This document shows positions 25,507 through 35,005 of a DNA stretch of 64,000 bases, one piece after another; the first letter of the stretch is position 1; each line of letters begins with the position of its first letter. Both the position numbers and the translations under genes were made by a program. Source of the stretch: Erythrobacter sp. F6033 (GTDB lineage Bacteria; Pseudomonadota; Alphaproteobacteria; Sphingomonadales; Sphingomonadaceae); NCBI RefSeq assembly GCF_023016005.1, contig NZ_JALKAZ010000001.1, positions 496,001-560,000 on the forward strand, in the 5' to 3' direction. The notes below the pieces were generated by a model. It ran no database searches. It had not been told where the DNA came from and worked only from the letters and a program-made list of their open reading frames with translations.

Positions 25507-26732
25507 TGTGAGTTATCCCGCATTGTCTTGGATCGAAGAGGCCGTGTGCCCCGCCTGCGATAGGAACTGCCAAGCCGGGGAGCAGAAACAGTATCCGATG
25601 AATAGGTCGCCGCCGCACCCCCCGATGTGCGCGATGCAGATGTGTCTGGCGCCGCGCCCGGTATTTGGGACCGTTCGCGCCGGATTGTGTGCTCGACACT
25701 ATTGCTGATCGACTCCGCTCGCCGTCCGCCATTTCCCGCAAGCGCGAGGTCGTTGGACGATTGGGGGCGATGCATCGCAAATGGGCGCTGGTTGGCGAAG
25801 TCGCTGGCGCTTGTATCGCCGGATCGAGGGTTTGAATCGGGGATGGTCGGCCAACCGCGATAGAAGGTGACCCTCGCGAGCAACCACAACAGCGCGAAGT
25901 GTATCAGCATGAATGCGAACATGGTCGCGAACAATTCAAGCGGGGCAGAAGGGGTCGCATAGCCAAATTCCCGCACACGTAGCGCATCCGCAAGCCAGGG
26001 TTCCACAATGGCAAGCTGAACGGTCAAACCCAGTGTAATCGCGATCGAGCCACCAATCGTGAATACCAATCCGCGTGCCCAACCGGCGAAAATGCCGCGT
26101 GATTGAGTGAAGAACAGCAAACCGGCTGCAATCGGGGTAAGGGCAAGCAATATCGCGGCCCCAATCCTGAGCAGCGCCAGAGGCGCGATGACGCCTGCAA
26201 GAAACAACAGCCGCGAATATCCGAAAGCGGCATCATCCTGAAGCGCAGTGCCTGCAAAGGTGGCTTCCGGAGCGGTCTCATTCAGAAATTGGCCGGTATT
26301 GCGGCCCGTCCCGACTGTGATCAGAGTGACTATGTCATTGTCGACACCCTGAAGGCGTTCAACCATCGTTCCGGAGGCTGCTGACTGACTGGATGCTTGC
26401 ACGGCACCCACAATTTCAGCCGGACCATCAAGGGTGACATCGTAAACGACCGTGCGAAAAGCGGGCCAAGAGAATGCGAGGGTCAGCACCAACCCGATCT
26501 TGATCACGCTGTATACGACATCCCGCGCTCCGGGTGGCGGACCAAACATCATCCTGATGCCGAACAGCGCGATAAAAATCGTCAGTAGTCCAGTGACGAG
26601 GACAGAAGCGGGCGATCCGGGCTCTCCGAGAGCTTGATAGCCGTAGCTGCCGATTATTTGCGCCTGACAATCGATATGGGTCAGAACCCGTTCGAGGAAC
26701 CTGTCTCCCGTGATGATTGCAGGGCATGTCAT
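25503..26732 (-). CDS. virB6: VirB6/TrbL polytopic membrane protein
   Basis: A 409-residue protein from an ATG that overlaps the virB4 stop (TGATG); longer starts lie inside virB4. At least five hydrophobic segments span about 35-290 (for example LVTGLLTIFIALFGI and IGAAILLALTPIAAGLLFF), followed by a Ser/Arg-rich cytoplasmic tail of about 100 residues. VirB6 forms part of the inner-membrane channel. Confidence 0.9.
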   Translation of the reverse strand: MTCPAIITGDRFLERVLTHIDCQAQIIGSYGYQALGEPGSPASVLVTGLLTIFIALFGIRMMFGPPPGARDVVYSVIKIGLVLTLAFSWPAFRTVVYDVTLDGPAEIVGAVQASSQSAASGTMVERLQGVDNDIVTLITVGTGRNTGQFLNETAPEATFAGTALQDDAAFGYSRLLFLAGVIAPLALLRIGAAILLALTPIAAGLLFFTQSRGIFAGWARGLVFTIGGSIAITLGLTVQLAIVEPWLADALRVREFGYATPSAPLELFATMFAFMLIHFALLWLLARVTFYRGWPTIPDSNPRSGDTSASDFANQRPFAMHRPQSSNDLALAGNGGRRAESISNSVEHTIRRERSQIPGAAPDTSASRTSGGAAATYSSDTVSAPRLGSSYRRRGTRPLRSKTMRDNSQ

Positions 26733-29113
26733 CAGGCTGCCTTTTCCAATAGGACGTGCAACCAATTGGCAGGGTCAGGGCCGGTCCGCGAAACCAGCTC
26801 GTCAAACAAACGCACCGTTTTCTCCCGTCCTGACAGGATTGTAAGCAGGTCGCTTTCACCCGACAGATCAAGCCGTGCAACAACACTTTCGCGGCCATGC
26901 TTGATCAGGAAACAATGCGAGGTATCTGGCAAGGTCTTCACAAGCTCGAATTCGTGACGGCTGAGACCAAAGCCGTTGATGTAGTCCTCGGCACGTGCCT
27001 TGGGATTGATCATGAATATCTGGGTTGCGGCCTGCTCTATAATCGAGCTGGCGATCTGGCTTTCCAAAGCGTCTTGTGCCGATTGCGTGGCAAAGCCGAC
27101 CAGGCCGTTGCGCTTACGGATAGTTTTTTCCCAGTCTTTTATGCGGCGAACAAACACTTCATCGTCGAGAGCTTTCCAGCCTTCATCGATCACAATGATC
27201 GCAGGGTCACCGTCCAGACGTTGTTCCACACGGTGGAAGAAATAGAACATGGCAGGCGTTCGCGCCTGCGGATCATCCAGGATCGCGGTCATATCGAACC
27301 CGACGGTCTCTGCGGAAAGGTCGGTCTTGTCTTTGGCGTTATCGAACAACCAAGCCCGTTCGCCATCGCCCCACCACGGGCGCATGCGCGAATACAAGTC
27401 ATCGGGGTGCGGTCTGGTCTCGCCTCGGAATAACTCGACCAGAAAACGCAAGCGGCGCTGTTCGATGGGTTGTTTGAAGTTGGTTTCGATAGCATCGCGG
27501 ATTTGATCAAGCTCGGCGCTCGATACTTCGCCAGCCAACAATGTCAGCCATTCGATCAGAAACTGCCGGTTGGTCGCATTGTCTTCAAGCTGCAGGGGGT
27601 TGAGCCCAGAACGCGCTTCCGGGGTCAGTCTGTCATAGGTTCCGCCAATCGCTCTAAGGAACAACTCCGCACCGCGATCCTTGTCGAAGAAGATAATGCG
27701 CGGATTGAACCGGCGTGCTTGTGCAAGCAGGAAATTGAGCACGACCGTCTTACCCGAACCTGATGGTCCGATGACCGTGAAGTTACCCAAATCCTGTTGG
27801 TGCCAATTGAAGAAATACGGGCCTGCGGCGGTCGTCTCAAACAGAGTGACTGCCTCGCCCCAGTGGTTGCCCGATGATCGGCCAACTGGGAAGTTGTGAA
27901 GGCTGGCGAGTCCGGCAAAGTTGGTAGTCGAAACCAAACCGCGCCGCCCGATATAGCGGAAATTGGCCGGAAACTGCGCCCAGAATGTCGGCTCAAGCGC
28001 GATATCCTCACGCACGGCATTGATCCCGAGATCAGCCAGCATCGCCGTCACTTCGGCAACATGATCTTCCAGATTGCCAAGTGTATCCGCATGAACGGCG
28101 ATGGTAGTGTGATGTTCGCCAAAGCCTGCGCGTCCCGCTGCAACTTCATCCTTGGCGACGGTAAGCTCGTCTCGTAGAGATATAGCCTCATCTTCGGCCG
28201 AACGCATGCGCCGCAGCGCCATATTCATTTGCCCGAGCGCCTGAGTTCGCTCGACCATTGCGAAACTCTGTGTGACGTGCAGTTCGAATGGCAGCCGGTA
28301 AAGCTCGTCAAACATGCCAGGAAAGGTCGCGCCGGGATAATCCTTGATCGAAATCATCGCGATAAATCGGCGGGCGAGCGTGCCTGAAGGGGCCAGTTCG
28401 ATTGCATCCTGGCCGAAGCTGATCCGGCGCGCGGGAATAAAATGACCCAGATCGCCGTGCGGCAAGGCAACCGGACGCATGTCTGCGTTGAACAGGCATG
28501 AGAGAAACTCAAGCAGCTCGGAACGCTGCCCTTCGGCAGTGTCATAGACGCTCAAAACTCTTGGATCGTACGCAGACAGTGATGCGACCAATGCTTCGCG
28601 GGCCCGGTCAAGCGCGCTCTTTTCGGCAGCAATATGATGCGCGTTGCGATTTGATTTTCGGGAGAGCCAATCGCGGGCACGATCAAGGAAACCGATATGC
28701 CCCTGCAGCGGGCGGCGCACGATTGTGATGAAAAGCTCGTTTACATAGAGCTGCTTACCACTCAATTTTTCGCGCCAACGATCATCCAGCCGGCTTGAAA
28801 AATCATCTGCAGTGACGGGGTCCAGCGCCGCTTCAGCGCGGCGGCGGATAACATGATGGTAGACGGCAAAACGCGATGACCCGAGCGCACGGAGCATGGC
28901 ATCGCGAAGTCCGGCCCGGTAATTCAGTTCATCGCTATCAGCCGTCTCAAACAGCAACCCGCCGAGCCGGATCGTCTGCACCAGCATGCCGTCGCGGGTT
29001 TCGATCGTCACATCATCGATATGGCGGGCATAGGGCAAGTGAACGCCGGCAGGCGCTTCATCGCGGATCGTTTTGGGGTCTCTTGTTATGGCCGGTAGGA
29101 ATTGCATTTCCAT
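26732..29113 (-). CDS. virB4: VirB4 secretion ATPase
   Basis: A 793-residue ATPase of the type IV secretion system. I chose the ATG at 29113 (a TTG at 29161 or an ATG at 29107 are alternatives); CACAAGG lies just upstream. The N-terminal VirB4/CagE domain contains YARHIDDVTIETRDG; the C-terminal ATPase domain has Walker A GPSGSGKT at about 449-456 and Walker B AIIVIDEGWKAL. The start overlaps the virB3 end by 28 bases. Confidence 0.95.
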   Translation of the reverse strand: MEMQFLPAITRDPKTIRDEAPAGVHLPYARHIDDVTIETRDGMLVQTIRLGGLLFETADSDELNYRAGLRDAMLRALGSSRFAVYHHVIRRRAEAALDPVTADDFSSRLDDRWREKLSGKQLYVNELFITIVRRPLQGHIGFLDRARDWLSRKSNRNAHHIAAEKSALDRAREALVASLSAYDPRVLSVYDTAEGQRSELLEFLSCLFNADMRPVALPHGDLGHFIPARRISFGQDAIELAPSGTLARRFIAMISIKDYPGATFPGMFDELYRLPFELHVTQSFAMVERTQALGQMNMALRRMRSAEDEAISLRDELTVAKDEVAAGRAGFGEHHTTIAVHADTLGNLEDHVAEVTAMLADLGINAVREDIALEPTFWAQFPANFRYIGRRGLVSTTNFAGLASLHNFPVGRSSGNHWGEAVTLFETTAAGPYFFNWHQQDLGNFTVIGPSGSGKTVVLNFLLAQARRFNPRIIFFDKDRGAELFLRAIGGTYDRLTPEARSGLNPLQLEDNATNRQFLIEWLTLLAGEVSSAELDQIRDAIETNFKQPIEQRRLRFLVELFRGETRPHPDDLYSRMRPWWGDGERAWLFDNAKDKTDLSAETVGFDMTAILDDPQARTPAMFYFFHRVEQRLDGDPAIIVIDEGWKALDDEVFVRRIKDWEKTIRKRNGLVGFATQSAQDALESQIASSIIEQAATQIFMINPKARAEDYINGFGLSRHEFELVKTLPDTSHCFLIKHGRESVVARLDLSGESDLLTILSGREKTVRLFDELVSRTGPDPANWLHVLLEKAA

Positions 29114-29373
29114 ACCTTGTGGTTCTTGATCCTCGGGCAATTTCTGACCCGTGTAATCCAAAGGTCAAAAATTCGCGGATCGCGTAAGCTAACCAGCATG
29201 CCAACGCCGTGGATGGCCACAGCCACGAGCAAGACCCACCAGGCTCTAAAAACAAGGAACAGTTCGACTGCAACAATCGCGTTTATGATGAAGAATGTGT
29301 AGGTAACCCCGGCAAACATTTGCGGCCGGGTAAGCGCGACAAACAATGTGTCGCTGCGCAATTCTTCACTCAT
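29086..29373 (-). CDS. virB3: VirB3 membrane protein
   Basis: A 95-residue inner-membrane protein with two close hydrophobic segments (about 19-38 and 43-58) and the family's LFVALTRPQMFAGV N-terminus and DPRIFDLW element. The tail from residue 75 is basic and overlaps virB4. A strong AGGGGG site precedes the ATG. It is first in the block; virB2 is expected immediately upstream but is absent there, with an IS6-type element 110 bases away. Confidence 0.9.
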   Translation of the reverse strand: MSEELRSDTLFVALTRPQMFAGVTYTFFIINAIVAVELFLVFRAWWVLLVAVAIHGVGMLVSLRDPRIFDLWITRVRNCPRIKNHKVWKCNSYRP

Positions 29374-29482
29374 CGTTCCCCCTCATGCAATTACTTCTCC
29401 ATCCCGCGAAGGATTGATATTGCATTTTTATCGACTCGTTAGCCGGAGCGTATATCATCATGGCGTGATCTACCACTCTCAA

Positions 29483-30317
29483 GGACACTGTCAGCGCAAA
29501 TGCACCTGATTGAGAATTGAGGCGATTGGGTTAGGGCGGCGTGATGCCCAGACCTCGCAAATCCGCCAGTCCGTCCCGCTATTTTAACTCGTCGCCTGAG
29601 ATCATCCGCTTGGTTGTGATGATGTGGTTTCCTTCCGGCTCTCGCTGCGGAACGTTGAAGACCTACTGGCAGAGCGAGGCAGTGACATCTGCCACGAGAC
29701 GGTTCTGCACTATTGGAATCGGTTCGGCCCGCTGTTCGCGGCTCATGTCCAGCGTCGCGGGTAAGTCGAATGCGGGGCTTTCGACAATGGCATCTCGATG
29801 AGGTCTACGTAAAGATCAATGGCGAGCTGCATTACTTGTGGCGGGCGGTCGATCAGGAGGGCGAGATCCTCGAGAGCTACGTCACCAAGACCAGGGATCA
29901 GAAGGCTGCGCTTCGGTTCATGAAGAAAACACTGAAGCGGCACGGCGCGCCAAATGAGATCACCACTGACGGCCTCACCTCGTACCGAGCCGCAATGAAG
30001 GAACTCGGCAATACTGAGAAACAGGAGGTGGGACGCTGGGCGAATAACCGAGTTGAGAACTCGCACCTACCGTTCCGACGACGAGAGCGAGCGATGCTCA
30101 GGTTCCGGCAGATGAAGAGCCTGCAGAAGTTCGCTTCAGTCCACGCCAACGTCCACAACCACTTCAACCAAGAACGCCACCTCATCCACAGACAGACCTA
30201 CAAGACCCGCCGCTCAGCCGCACTGGCTGAGTGGCAAAACCTTATGGCCTGACCCGACAGCGGGTAAGGGATAGCTGCGCCTACCAGAGACAAGTTGCGA
30301 TTAGACTGACAGCACCG
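29483..30317 (+). mobile_element. Degenerate IS6-family insertion sequence
   Basis: An element of about 830 bases around a broken IS6-type transposase. Possible terminal inverted repeats share the core CTGTCAG with G-rich outer bases: 29483-29494 on the left and 30307-30317 on the right (reverse complement). The match beyond the core is imperfect, so the exact ends are uncertain. No clear 8-base target duplication was found. Confidence 0.55.
29544..30252 (+). pseudogene. IS6-family transposase, frameshifted
   Basis: The reading begins MPRPRKSASPSRYFNSSPEI, then the frame breaks near 29631. A second frame continues SLRNVEDLLAERGSDICHE and ends at a stop near 29760, and a third frame resumes at about 29763 with RGFRQWHLDEVYVKINGE and runs to the end. 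The DDE residues (Asp in WHLDEVYV, Asp in TTDGLTSY, Glu in RVENSHLPF) are all intact in the last segment. With two frameshifts it should be inactive, unless programmed frameshifting rescues it, which is not typical of IS6. Confidence 0.75.
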
Positions 30318-30506
30318 CCACCCACCCCCAGCACCAATCTCAATTTACAGGGCGCCTGCGCAAAGCCGCGGTTTCTGCGGGATTCAGCAGCCCAAACCGC
30401 CGCTCGCGCGATCTTCAGCATCAGTCTCAACGCGCATCAAGCGAGATCTACGCGGCCAGTCTCTGCGCCGATATTTGAGGATGGAGCTTAATCGGATTGA
30501 TGCAAA

Positions 30507-32951
30507 CTAGTCCGCGTCATCCAACGCATAGGCGATAACATATCCACCTTTCCCGTCACGCACACTTTGCGAGTCCAAATATTCGTTTGTCGCGGGGTCA
30601 CGCGGATAGCGCCAACTTGGGTTGGGCACAGTCACGATCAGTGTTTGGCGGCCAGATTGAGGCGCGCGATAGGACATGGGAGTGGATTGCCCGTTGCCAG
30701 GTAGATCGGAGGCCCATTCTTCCTCACCCGTGCGCACGTTATAAGCGCGCACTTTTGCGTCCATGGTTGAACTTATGAAGGTCAGCCCGCCGCGCGTCGT
30801 CAGCGTGCCTGCTCGCACCGCAGTGCCGACATCAATTGGCAACCCGCTGCGCAAGTTAAACGGCCCCGCAGCGCTCATATCGCCAACCGGGCGGCTCCAA
30901 AGCAATTCCTTGGTATTGAGGTCGATCACAGCAATGCGAGCCCAAGGCGGTTCAAAGCACGGAATGGCAGTGCCCAATCGCGACATAAACGGCATTGGAA
31001 TACCGAAATACTTCACGCGCATTTGATCGAAAGGATCGTTCGGATCGACTTCTGGCAAGTCTTGGATTGGAGCGTTCTCATCCATTCGCACTGCGGGGTG
31101 ATCTTCGCCCAGAACGGCGGCGGCTCGCGGGCCGACTTCCTGCACTTGTTCGGGGGTCGCCAAAAGCACTCTGTGCGCAAGCAGCATCGGCGCAGCGATC
31201 AGCAGGCCATTATCCGCATCAACCGAAACGCTGCCCCAATTAAACCCGCCAAAGTTGCCCGGAGCCAGCAATGTGCCGCCACGCGTCGGCGGCGTAAACA
31301 TGCCCTCATACCGCATCATCCGATATTCGATCCGGCACACCATCTGATCGATCGGTGTCAGGCCCCACATGTCCGCTTCATACCGATAGGGATGGAAGTT
31401 GGGCAATGGTGATTGCGGCTGCGTTGGTGAGAGAAAGTCGCCTAGCTCTGGGTCCTGCGGCACGTCCACCTCGGGGATCGGATGCACGGGGGTGCCATCA
31501 CGGCGATCAAGCAGGAAGATTGAACCCATTTTTGTTGGCAATGCTACCGCAGGCACATTCTCGCCGTCGAGAGTTACATCGACCAAGACCGGTTGAGCGG
31601 GAGCGTCGTAATCCCAAACATCGTGATGAACTGTTTGATACTTCCAGCGCGGTTCGCCGGTTTGGCCGTTGAGCGCGACGATTGCAGAGGACCATTCTTC
31701 GTCAAAATCGCGGCGTTCTCCGCCGTAATAATCAGGATTGGCATTGCCCGTTGGCAGGTAGACGAGGTCAAGCTCCTCATCATAGCTCATTACTGACCAG
31801 ACATTTGGGGTGCCGGGAGTGTATGTCTCACCCTCGGCTGGCTCACCATAATATCCTGGATTGCCCATATCCCACGCCCAAGAGAATGCGCCGGTGGTGG
31901 CATCAAAGGCGCGGACAACACCCGATGGCAAACCGAGTTTCTGGCTGTCGAGAACCAAACCTCCGACAACCAGGTTATCACCTGCAACGGTTGGGGGTGA
32001 AGTGTGATAGTACTCTTTGGGCAAATGTTCGCCCATGCCGGTGCGCAAATCGACGATACCGTTCTCGCCAAAATCTTCACACAACGCACCAGTTTGCGCA
32101 TCGAGCGCAATCAGGCTGGCATCGACGGTGGCGGTAACAATCCGCGCCGGGCATTGACCGGCGTATCCCTCACTAGCCTCATGATACGCCACGCCGCGAC
32201 AAGTGATGGCATATTGATGCTCATCTGGTGGATTGATTTTCGGGTCATATTTCCAGACCTCTTCCCCGGTTTCGGCATTCAATGCGATCACGACATTGGC
32301 CGCAGCGCAGAAATACAAATTGTCGCCAATTTGCAGCGGGGTGGCTTTGAAATCTTCCTCGCTGCCCGTTCTGTAGCGCCACACTTCTTTAAGCCCGCCA
32401 ACGGTTTCAGGCGTGATGTCGTCAATCGCAGCAAAGCGTGTCCCACCCCCTGTGTTGCCGTAGCTGCGCCAGTCAGAGGATAGCTCTGCAATTTCCTCAC
32501 GCACGGTGCCCGTGCCATTTTGAGTGTAACTTGGGATGCTGGCGACAAGCATGAGTGCCGCCCCAGCGAGAGATGGTGCCCCCACCAACCAACGATTGGG
32601 CGCAAGCGGTTCCGCGCCGTCTGCGCTGGCGCGTAGTGATTGGCGATACCAAGGCGTCAGGAAATAGAGACCAACGACTAACCACGCGGCGAGCCGGGGC
32701 AAGAGTGCGAAGAGATCAAGCCCTGCCTCAAACAGCGACCACACCACCGTTAGAGCCAATATGGCCCCGTAAATGAGGATTGCACGTGGAGACCTGCGGA
32801 ACACGAAGAACGCCGTGAGCAATGTGGCCAGTCCGGCGAGCAGGTAATACGGGCTGCCGCCGAGATAAACGAGGCCCCCTCCTGGCACAGCGAGTAACAG
32901 GCCTATCAAGGCCAGCAGGATCGCAAAGACCCAATGGGCAATGGCTCGCAT
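30507..32951 (-). CDS. Membrane-bound PQQ-dependent dehydrogenase
   Basis: An 814-residue quinoprotein dehydrogenase of the glucose/quinate/shikimate family. It oxidises a sugar, cyclic acid or alcohol in the periplasm and passes electrons to ubiquinone. Five N-terminal membrane segments lie in about 1-150; the eight-bladed propeller follows with repeated Trp-docking-type motifs (ALNAETGEEVWKYD, VVRAFDATTGAFSW, YNVRTGEEEWASDLPG) and the cofactor region near DVWDYDAPAQPVLVDV. The ATG at 32951 (GGAGAGG upstream) is preferred to the GTG at 32960. It is third after the VOC and SDR genes on the same strand, so a shared pathway is likely. Glucose as substrate is not proven. Confidence 0.85.
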   Translation of the reverse strand: MRAIAHWVFAILLALIGLLLAVPGGGLVYLGGSPYYLLAGLATLLTAFFVFRRSPRAILIYGAILALTVVWSLFEAGLDLFALLPRLAAWLVVGLYFLTPWYRQSLRASADGAEPLAPNRWLVGAPSLAGAALMLVASIPSYTQNGTGTVREEIAELSSDWRSYGNTGGGTRFAAIDDITPETVGGLKEVWRYRTGSEEDFKATPLQIGDNLYFCAAANVVIALNAETGEEVWKYDPKINPPDEHQYAITCRGVAYHEASEGYAGQCPARIVTATVDASLIALDAQTGALCEDFGENGIVDLRTGMGEHLPKEYYHTSPPTVAGDNLVVGGLVLDSQKLGLPSGVVRAFDATTGAFSWAWDMGNPGYYGEPAEGETYTPGTPNVWSVMSYDEELDLVYLPTGNANPDYYGGERRDFDEEWSSAIVALNGQTGEPRWKYQTVHHDVWDYDAPAQPVLVDVTLDGENVPAVALPTKMGSIFLLDRRDGTPVHPIPEVDVPQDPELGDFLSPTQPQSPLPNFHPYRYEADMWGLTPIDQMVCRIEYRMMRYEGMFTPPTRGGTLLAPGNFGGFNWGSVSVDADNGLLIAAPMLLAHRVLLATPEQVQEVGPRAAAVLGEDHPAVRMDENAPIQDLPEVDPNDPFDQMRVKYFGIPMPFMSRLGTAIPCFEPPWARIAVIDLNTKELLWSRPVGDMSAAGPFNLRSGLPIDVGTAVRAGTLTTRGGLTFISSTMDAKVRAYNVRTGEEEWASDLPGNGQSTPMSYRAPQSGRQTLIVTVPNPSWRYPRDPATNEYLDSQSVRDGKGGYVIAYALDDAD

Positions 32952-32981
32952 CGTTTTCACCTCTCCAAGGGGGCAGAAGTC

Positions 32982-33740
32982 TTACATGGGGTGGATCGTG
33001 TGCCCACCGTCCAAAATAAGCGTGCGCCCGGTCATAAAATCGCTGTGGTCGGAAGCAAGGAAGACCGCTGGGCCTTCCATATCCTCAAGTGTGCCGATGC
33101 GGCCAATCGCGGATCTCCGACGCGCTGCATCCTGAAACGCCTCGCTAGTGTTCAGCGACATTTCGGTTTCGATAAAGCCCGGCAGGATCGCGTTGACGCG
33201 GATGCCGCCCTGTCCCAGCTCCAGTGCAAGCGCTTGAACAAGCCCAATGACCGCAGCCTTGGTCGTGGAATAACTTGCCGCACCGCCAGTGCCGACCAAT
33301 GCAGCCACAGATGATGTGACGACCAGCCGCCCACCTTCGCCCCGTGCAAGCATATGCTCTGTCACAGGTTTCCAGGTCTGCACGACGCTCATAAGATTGA
33401 GGTCGATGGAGCTAAGCCATGTTTCGCGGCTCGTCAGGTGCGACATACCGCGATATCCTCCTCCGCCTGCATTTGCGAAGCAGCTGTCCACTTTTCCAAA
33501 CCGCTCGATAGTGCCTGCAAAAGCCTCTGCGATCTGATTTTCATCGGTCACATCGCAAGCGAAGGCCTCAGCCTCGCCGCCCATGCCGCGCAGCTCTTCA
33601 ACCGCTGCCGCATTCTTATCCGCATTACGGCCCCATACGGCCACCTGCGCACCGCATTTTATCAGACCGCGTGCATATGCGAGGCCCAGTCCACCATTGC
33701 CGCCGGTGACCAGCGCAACTTTGCCAGTAAGATCGAACAT
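32982..33740 (-). CDS. Short-chain dehydrogenase/reductase
   Basis: A 252-residue classical SDR. TGGNGGLG is at 12-19, the NAGGGG segment near 90, and the catalytic Ser/Tyr/Lys are in TSSVAAL and YSTTKAA (Tyr about 157). The C-terminus (LILDGGHTIHPM) is typical of FabG-like enzymes. AGGAG precedes the ATG. It lies 14 bases after the VOC gene's stop and 30 bases before the PQQ dehydrogenase, supporting an operon. Confidence 0.88.
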   Translation of the reverse strand: MFDLTGKVALVTGGNGGLGLAYARGLIKCGAQVAVWGRNADKNAAAVEELRGMGGEAEAFACDVTDENQIAEAFAGTIERFGKVDSCFANAGGGGYRGMSHLTSRETWLSSIDLNLMSVVQTWKPVTEHMLARGEGGRLVVTSSVAALVGTGGAASYSTTKAAVIGLVQALALELGQGGIRVNAILPGFIETEMSLNTSEAFQDAARRRSAIGRIGTLEDMEGPAVFLASDHSDFMTGRTLILDGGHTIHPM

Positions 33741-33754
33741 TGAAACTCCTGAGA

Positions 33755-34849
33755 TTATTTGGTGCCGTTGTTGGCGAAATTTTTGGCTGAGAATGGCGAT
33801 GTGTCCGCAACTTTATGCAGCACCAACAGATTGCCATCGGGATCGCGCCCAAAGATCGCTTCGCCAGAGGCAAAGCCCTCTGGCCCACTGACAATCTCGC
33901 CGCCTGCATCCATCAGCCGTTGGCGCGCTTCATCCAGACTTGAGACATCAAGCACGATCATATTGTAGCCAGGCGCATCCAATGGTCGAGGTTGCGCGAG
34001 GGGGCTGGGCGTGTGGCTGTGATACTGGAATATTTCGAGCTCCAGATTGCGGATTTGGAACCACGCCATTTCCAACTCGCTACCGTCAAGGCCGGAGACC
34101 TTGTCCACGTTTTCACCCGAAACCAGTGAAAGCCAACCCACATGGCGCGCCTCTTGCCCACCAAGAAACGCCGAATAGAATGCAATCATCGCATCCAGAT
34201 CTGGCGTTGCTAGCGAGACATGGCGGATACGATACTTGTTCTTAGGAGGTTCGGGCAGGTTCAGAGCCGCAACATCAACCTCTTCGATTTCTGTAATGAT
34301 TCCCTGCGGATCCGCGACATATCCATAATAAACCGGATTTTGCGGGTTGAGGTGAACCAGATCATCGACCCCCAGGGGCTTTCCTCCTGCTGCAAGCATT
34401 CGGGCATGAGCGTCGGTTTCGCGCGCAACTTGGAAGCAGACATGCGCTATGCCTGTACCATTAACGGGCACAGCTTTGGTTGCTCCGCCAATGTCAGAAC
34501 GATTGGTTGAACCCATCAAAAGCAATTGGGCGTTGCTGCTTCGGACCAAGCGTGACCCAAGGGCGGAATCGGAACTTTGCGGCTTGGCAAACTGAGAGAG
34601 GAATCCCTCTGGTAAGAGGTCATTGGCTTCAACCGCTTGGGTGCCGACCGAGTTCGCGTAATAGGCTTCCGCAGCATCCAAATCCTCGACAAATAGGCCG
34701 ACGAAATTCACACCCAAGATGACAGAGTCAGGTTCAACCTCTCGCAGTGTAGCGGATTTGACCACCGTATAACCCAGCCAAGCCGCTGCAGCGGCAAGTG
34801 CCAAGACAACCCCAACCAGTGTTACGATAATCTTGCGCTTCTTTGTCAT
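33755..34849 (-). CDS. Membrane-anchored two-domain VOC protein
   Basis: A 364-residue protein from the ATG at 34849 with AGGGA upstream. A basic stretch and one membrane helix (about 6-27) anchor it, probably facing the periplasm. Two vicinal-oxygen-chelate units follow: about 45-175 (VNFVGLFVEDLDAAEAYY to GIITEIEEV) and about 200-345 (IRHVSLATPDLDAMIAFY to FGRDPDGNLLVL). Metal ligands are partly visible (His in GIAHVCFQV and RHVSLA, Glu in ITEIEE and LEIFQYH). VOC proteins include dioxygenases, isomerases and lyases; the reaction here is unknown. It is the first gene of the minus-strand catabolic set. Confidence 0.75.
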   Translation of the reverse strand: MTKKRKIIVTLVGVVLALAAAAAWLGYTVVKSATLREVEPDSVILGVNFVGLFVEDLDAAEAYYANSVGTQAVEANDLLPEGFLSQFAKPQSSDSALGSRLVRSSNAQLLLMGSTNRSDIGGATKAVPVNGTGIAHVCFQVARETDAHARMLAAGGKPLGVDDLVHLNPQNPVYYGYVADPQGIITEIEEVDVAALNLPEPPKNKYRIRHVSLATPDLDAMIAFYSAFLGGQEARHVGWLSLVSGENVDKVSGLDGSELEMAWFQIRNLELEIFQYHSHTPSPLAQPRPLDAPGYNMIVLDVSSLDEARQRLMDAGGEIVSGPEGFASGEAIFGRDPDGNLLVLHKVADTSPFSAKNFANNGTK

Positions 34850-34905
34850 AATTTCCCTGACTGGAGGCCTTCGCATCCCGCATTCCATTTATCACAGATG
34901 ATCAT

Positions 34906-34915
34906 AAGTGCACTT
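34906..34915. promoter_or_regulatory. Short palindrome in divergent promoter
   Basis: AAGTGCACTT is a perfect 10-base palindrome between the VOC gene (start 34849) and the TonB receptor, about 20 bases upstream of the putative promoter at 34934. It is a possible site for the TetR-type regulator at 37642; being short, it could be chance. Confidence 0.3.
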
Positions 34916-34933
34916 TAAGTCAAATTAATTCCT

Positions 34934-34961
34934 TTGACATCGCTATTTTTTGGCATATCAA
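34934..34961 (+). promoter_or_regulatory. Putative housekeeping promoter of the TonB receptor
   Basis: TTGACA at 34934-34939 and TATCAA at 34956-34961 are separated by 16 bases, giving a leader of roughly 38 bases to the ATG at 35006. Confidence 0.4.
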
Positions 34962-35005
34962 GCGGCATTGAAGGACGTAAAGTCCATTTAGATGGGAGAG
35001 GGAAA

